Source of the DNA: an uncultured Bacteroidota bacterium
GTDB lineage: Bacteria; Bacteroidota; Bacteroidia; Chitinophagales; Chitinophagaceae
Length of the DNA: 64,000 nucleotides
NCBI GenBank assembly: GCA_903835005.1
Contig: CAILLK010000153.1
Coordinates: forward strand, 1 to 64,000
Direction: 5' to 3'
The translations under genes and the position numbers were made by a program. Below are positions 63,613-64,000 of the stretch, piece after piece (the first letter of the stretch is position 1; each line of letters opens with the position of its first letter). The notes beneath the pieces were generated by a model, which saw only the letters and a program-made list of their open reading frames with translations, made no database searches and was not told the origin of the DNA.

Positions 63613-64000
63613 ATGGCAATAAAATCCAAGTTTTACGGTGAAGGTCTTACATTTGATGATGTGCTCCTTATGCCGGCTTACTCCGAAGTCCTGCCTCGCG
63701 AAGTAAGTATTATTACCCAACTCACAAAAGATATACGGATCAACATTCCTATGGTGTCGGCTGCCATGGATACGGTTACCGAAACACCGCTGGCTATCGC
63801 CCTGTCGCGCGAGGGAGGTATAGGTATTCTGCACAAGAATATGAGTATTGAGCGCCAGGCCGAGCAGGTGCGCAAAGTAAAGCGGTCAGAAAACGGACTT
63901 ATACTGGACCCGATAACCCTTAAGCCCGATGCTACAGTAGGCGATGCCCTCAAAATAATGAAGGACAATAAGATAGGTGGTATACCTATTGTAGATGACA
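63613..64000 (+). CDS. guaB: IMP dehydrogenase (5' part, runs off the window)
   Basis: The first ~129 codons of IMP dehydrogenase, which oxidises IMP to XMP in GTP synthesis. Visible: [21 protein letters not shown], then [41 protein letters not shown] and the beginning of the CBS region ([21 protein letters not shown]). The catalytic Cys loop lies beyond the window end. The start is ATG 63613, the family's normal beginning. Confidence 0.95.
   Translation, partial: MAIKSKFYGEGLTFDDVLLMPAYSEVLPREVSIITQLTKDIRINIPMVSAAMDTVTETPLAIALSREGGIGILHKNMSIERQAEQVRKVKRSENGLILDPITLKPDATVGDALKIMKDNKIGGIPIVDD

Overview
The window is a chromosomal segment of a Bacteroidota bacterium, most likely of the Chitinophagales/Sphingobacteriia type. 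Evidence: several secreted proteins end in type IX secretion (T9SS) sorting domains (2399-5008, 17143-18027, 37437-38744, 57845-59509). Promoters look like the Bacteroidota TAnnTTTG -7 element. There are many lipoproteins with short lipoboxes, carboxypeptidase-regulatory-like secreted proteins, and fused E1 alpha/beta 2-oxoacid dehydrogenases. No rRNA, CRISPR array, transposase or prophage was seen; one tRNA-Glu is present.

Layout. 0-9 kb: secreted proteins of unknown role, a large T9SS type B protein, an FAD-dependent dehydrogenase, DinB and a WYL regulator. 9-9.6 kb: a toxin-antitoxin (TA) pair whose toxin carries two adjacent in-frame stops. 9.7-17 kb: M1 aminopeptidase, OmpA protein, EGF-like lipoprotein and the first fused E1 enzyme. 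17-24 kb: a T9SS protein broken by one TAG codon; aat followed by a DUF4160/DUF2442 pair and a second copy of the aat 3' end; a GT-C membrane glycosyltransferase; a retropepsin-like protease; a second fused E1; and a VapBC pair. 24-31 kb: small membrane and secreted proteins, a DoxX-like gene with an in-frame TAG, then purE, phoH, a beta-hydroxylase and mtfA. 31-36 kb: a drug-efflux operon in the order tetR-tolC-hlyD-MFS, with two palindromes over the tetR promoter. 36-41 kb: an NlpC/P60 hydrolase, a T9SS protein, a LuxE-like protein and tRNA-Glu. 41-44 kb: a two-gene biosynthetic unit (ACP fused to a LnmK/Pnap_2097-like domain, plus a thioester reductase). 44-57 kb: an orphan HicB, a membrane TPR-HTH regulator, a second retropepsin-like protease, mutS, a GT-C/TPR protein, an aminotransferase, trmO, ubiA and pepT. 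57-64 kb: a gene-poor stretch, an arylsulfotransferase-like T9SS protein between imperfect direct repeats, marC, two carboxypeptidase-like paralogues, a glutaminyl cyclase and the start of guaB.

Most genes are ordinary housekeeping or surface functions. The unusual signals are: (1) a TA-like DUF4160/DUF2442 pair flanked by about 190 bp direct copies of the aat 3' end; (2) the compact ACP-LnmK-like/thioester reductase unit; (3) three genes broken only by in-frame nonsense codons; (4) two close retropepsin-like paralogues, one directly upstream of a membrane-anchored HTH regulator; (5) a dual operator overlapping both promoter elements of the efflux operon; and (6) several families of small intergenic repeats and hairpins. 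All assignments were made by eye from sequence motifs; no database search was possible.
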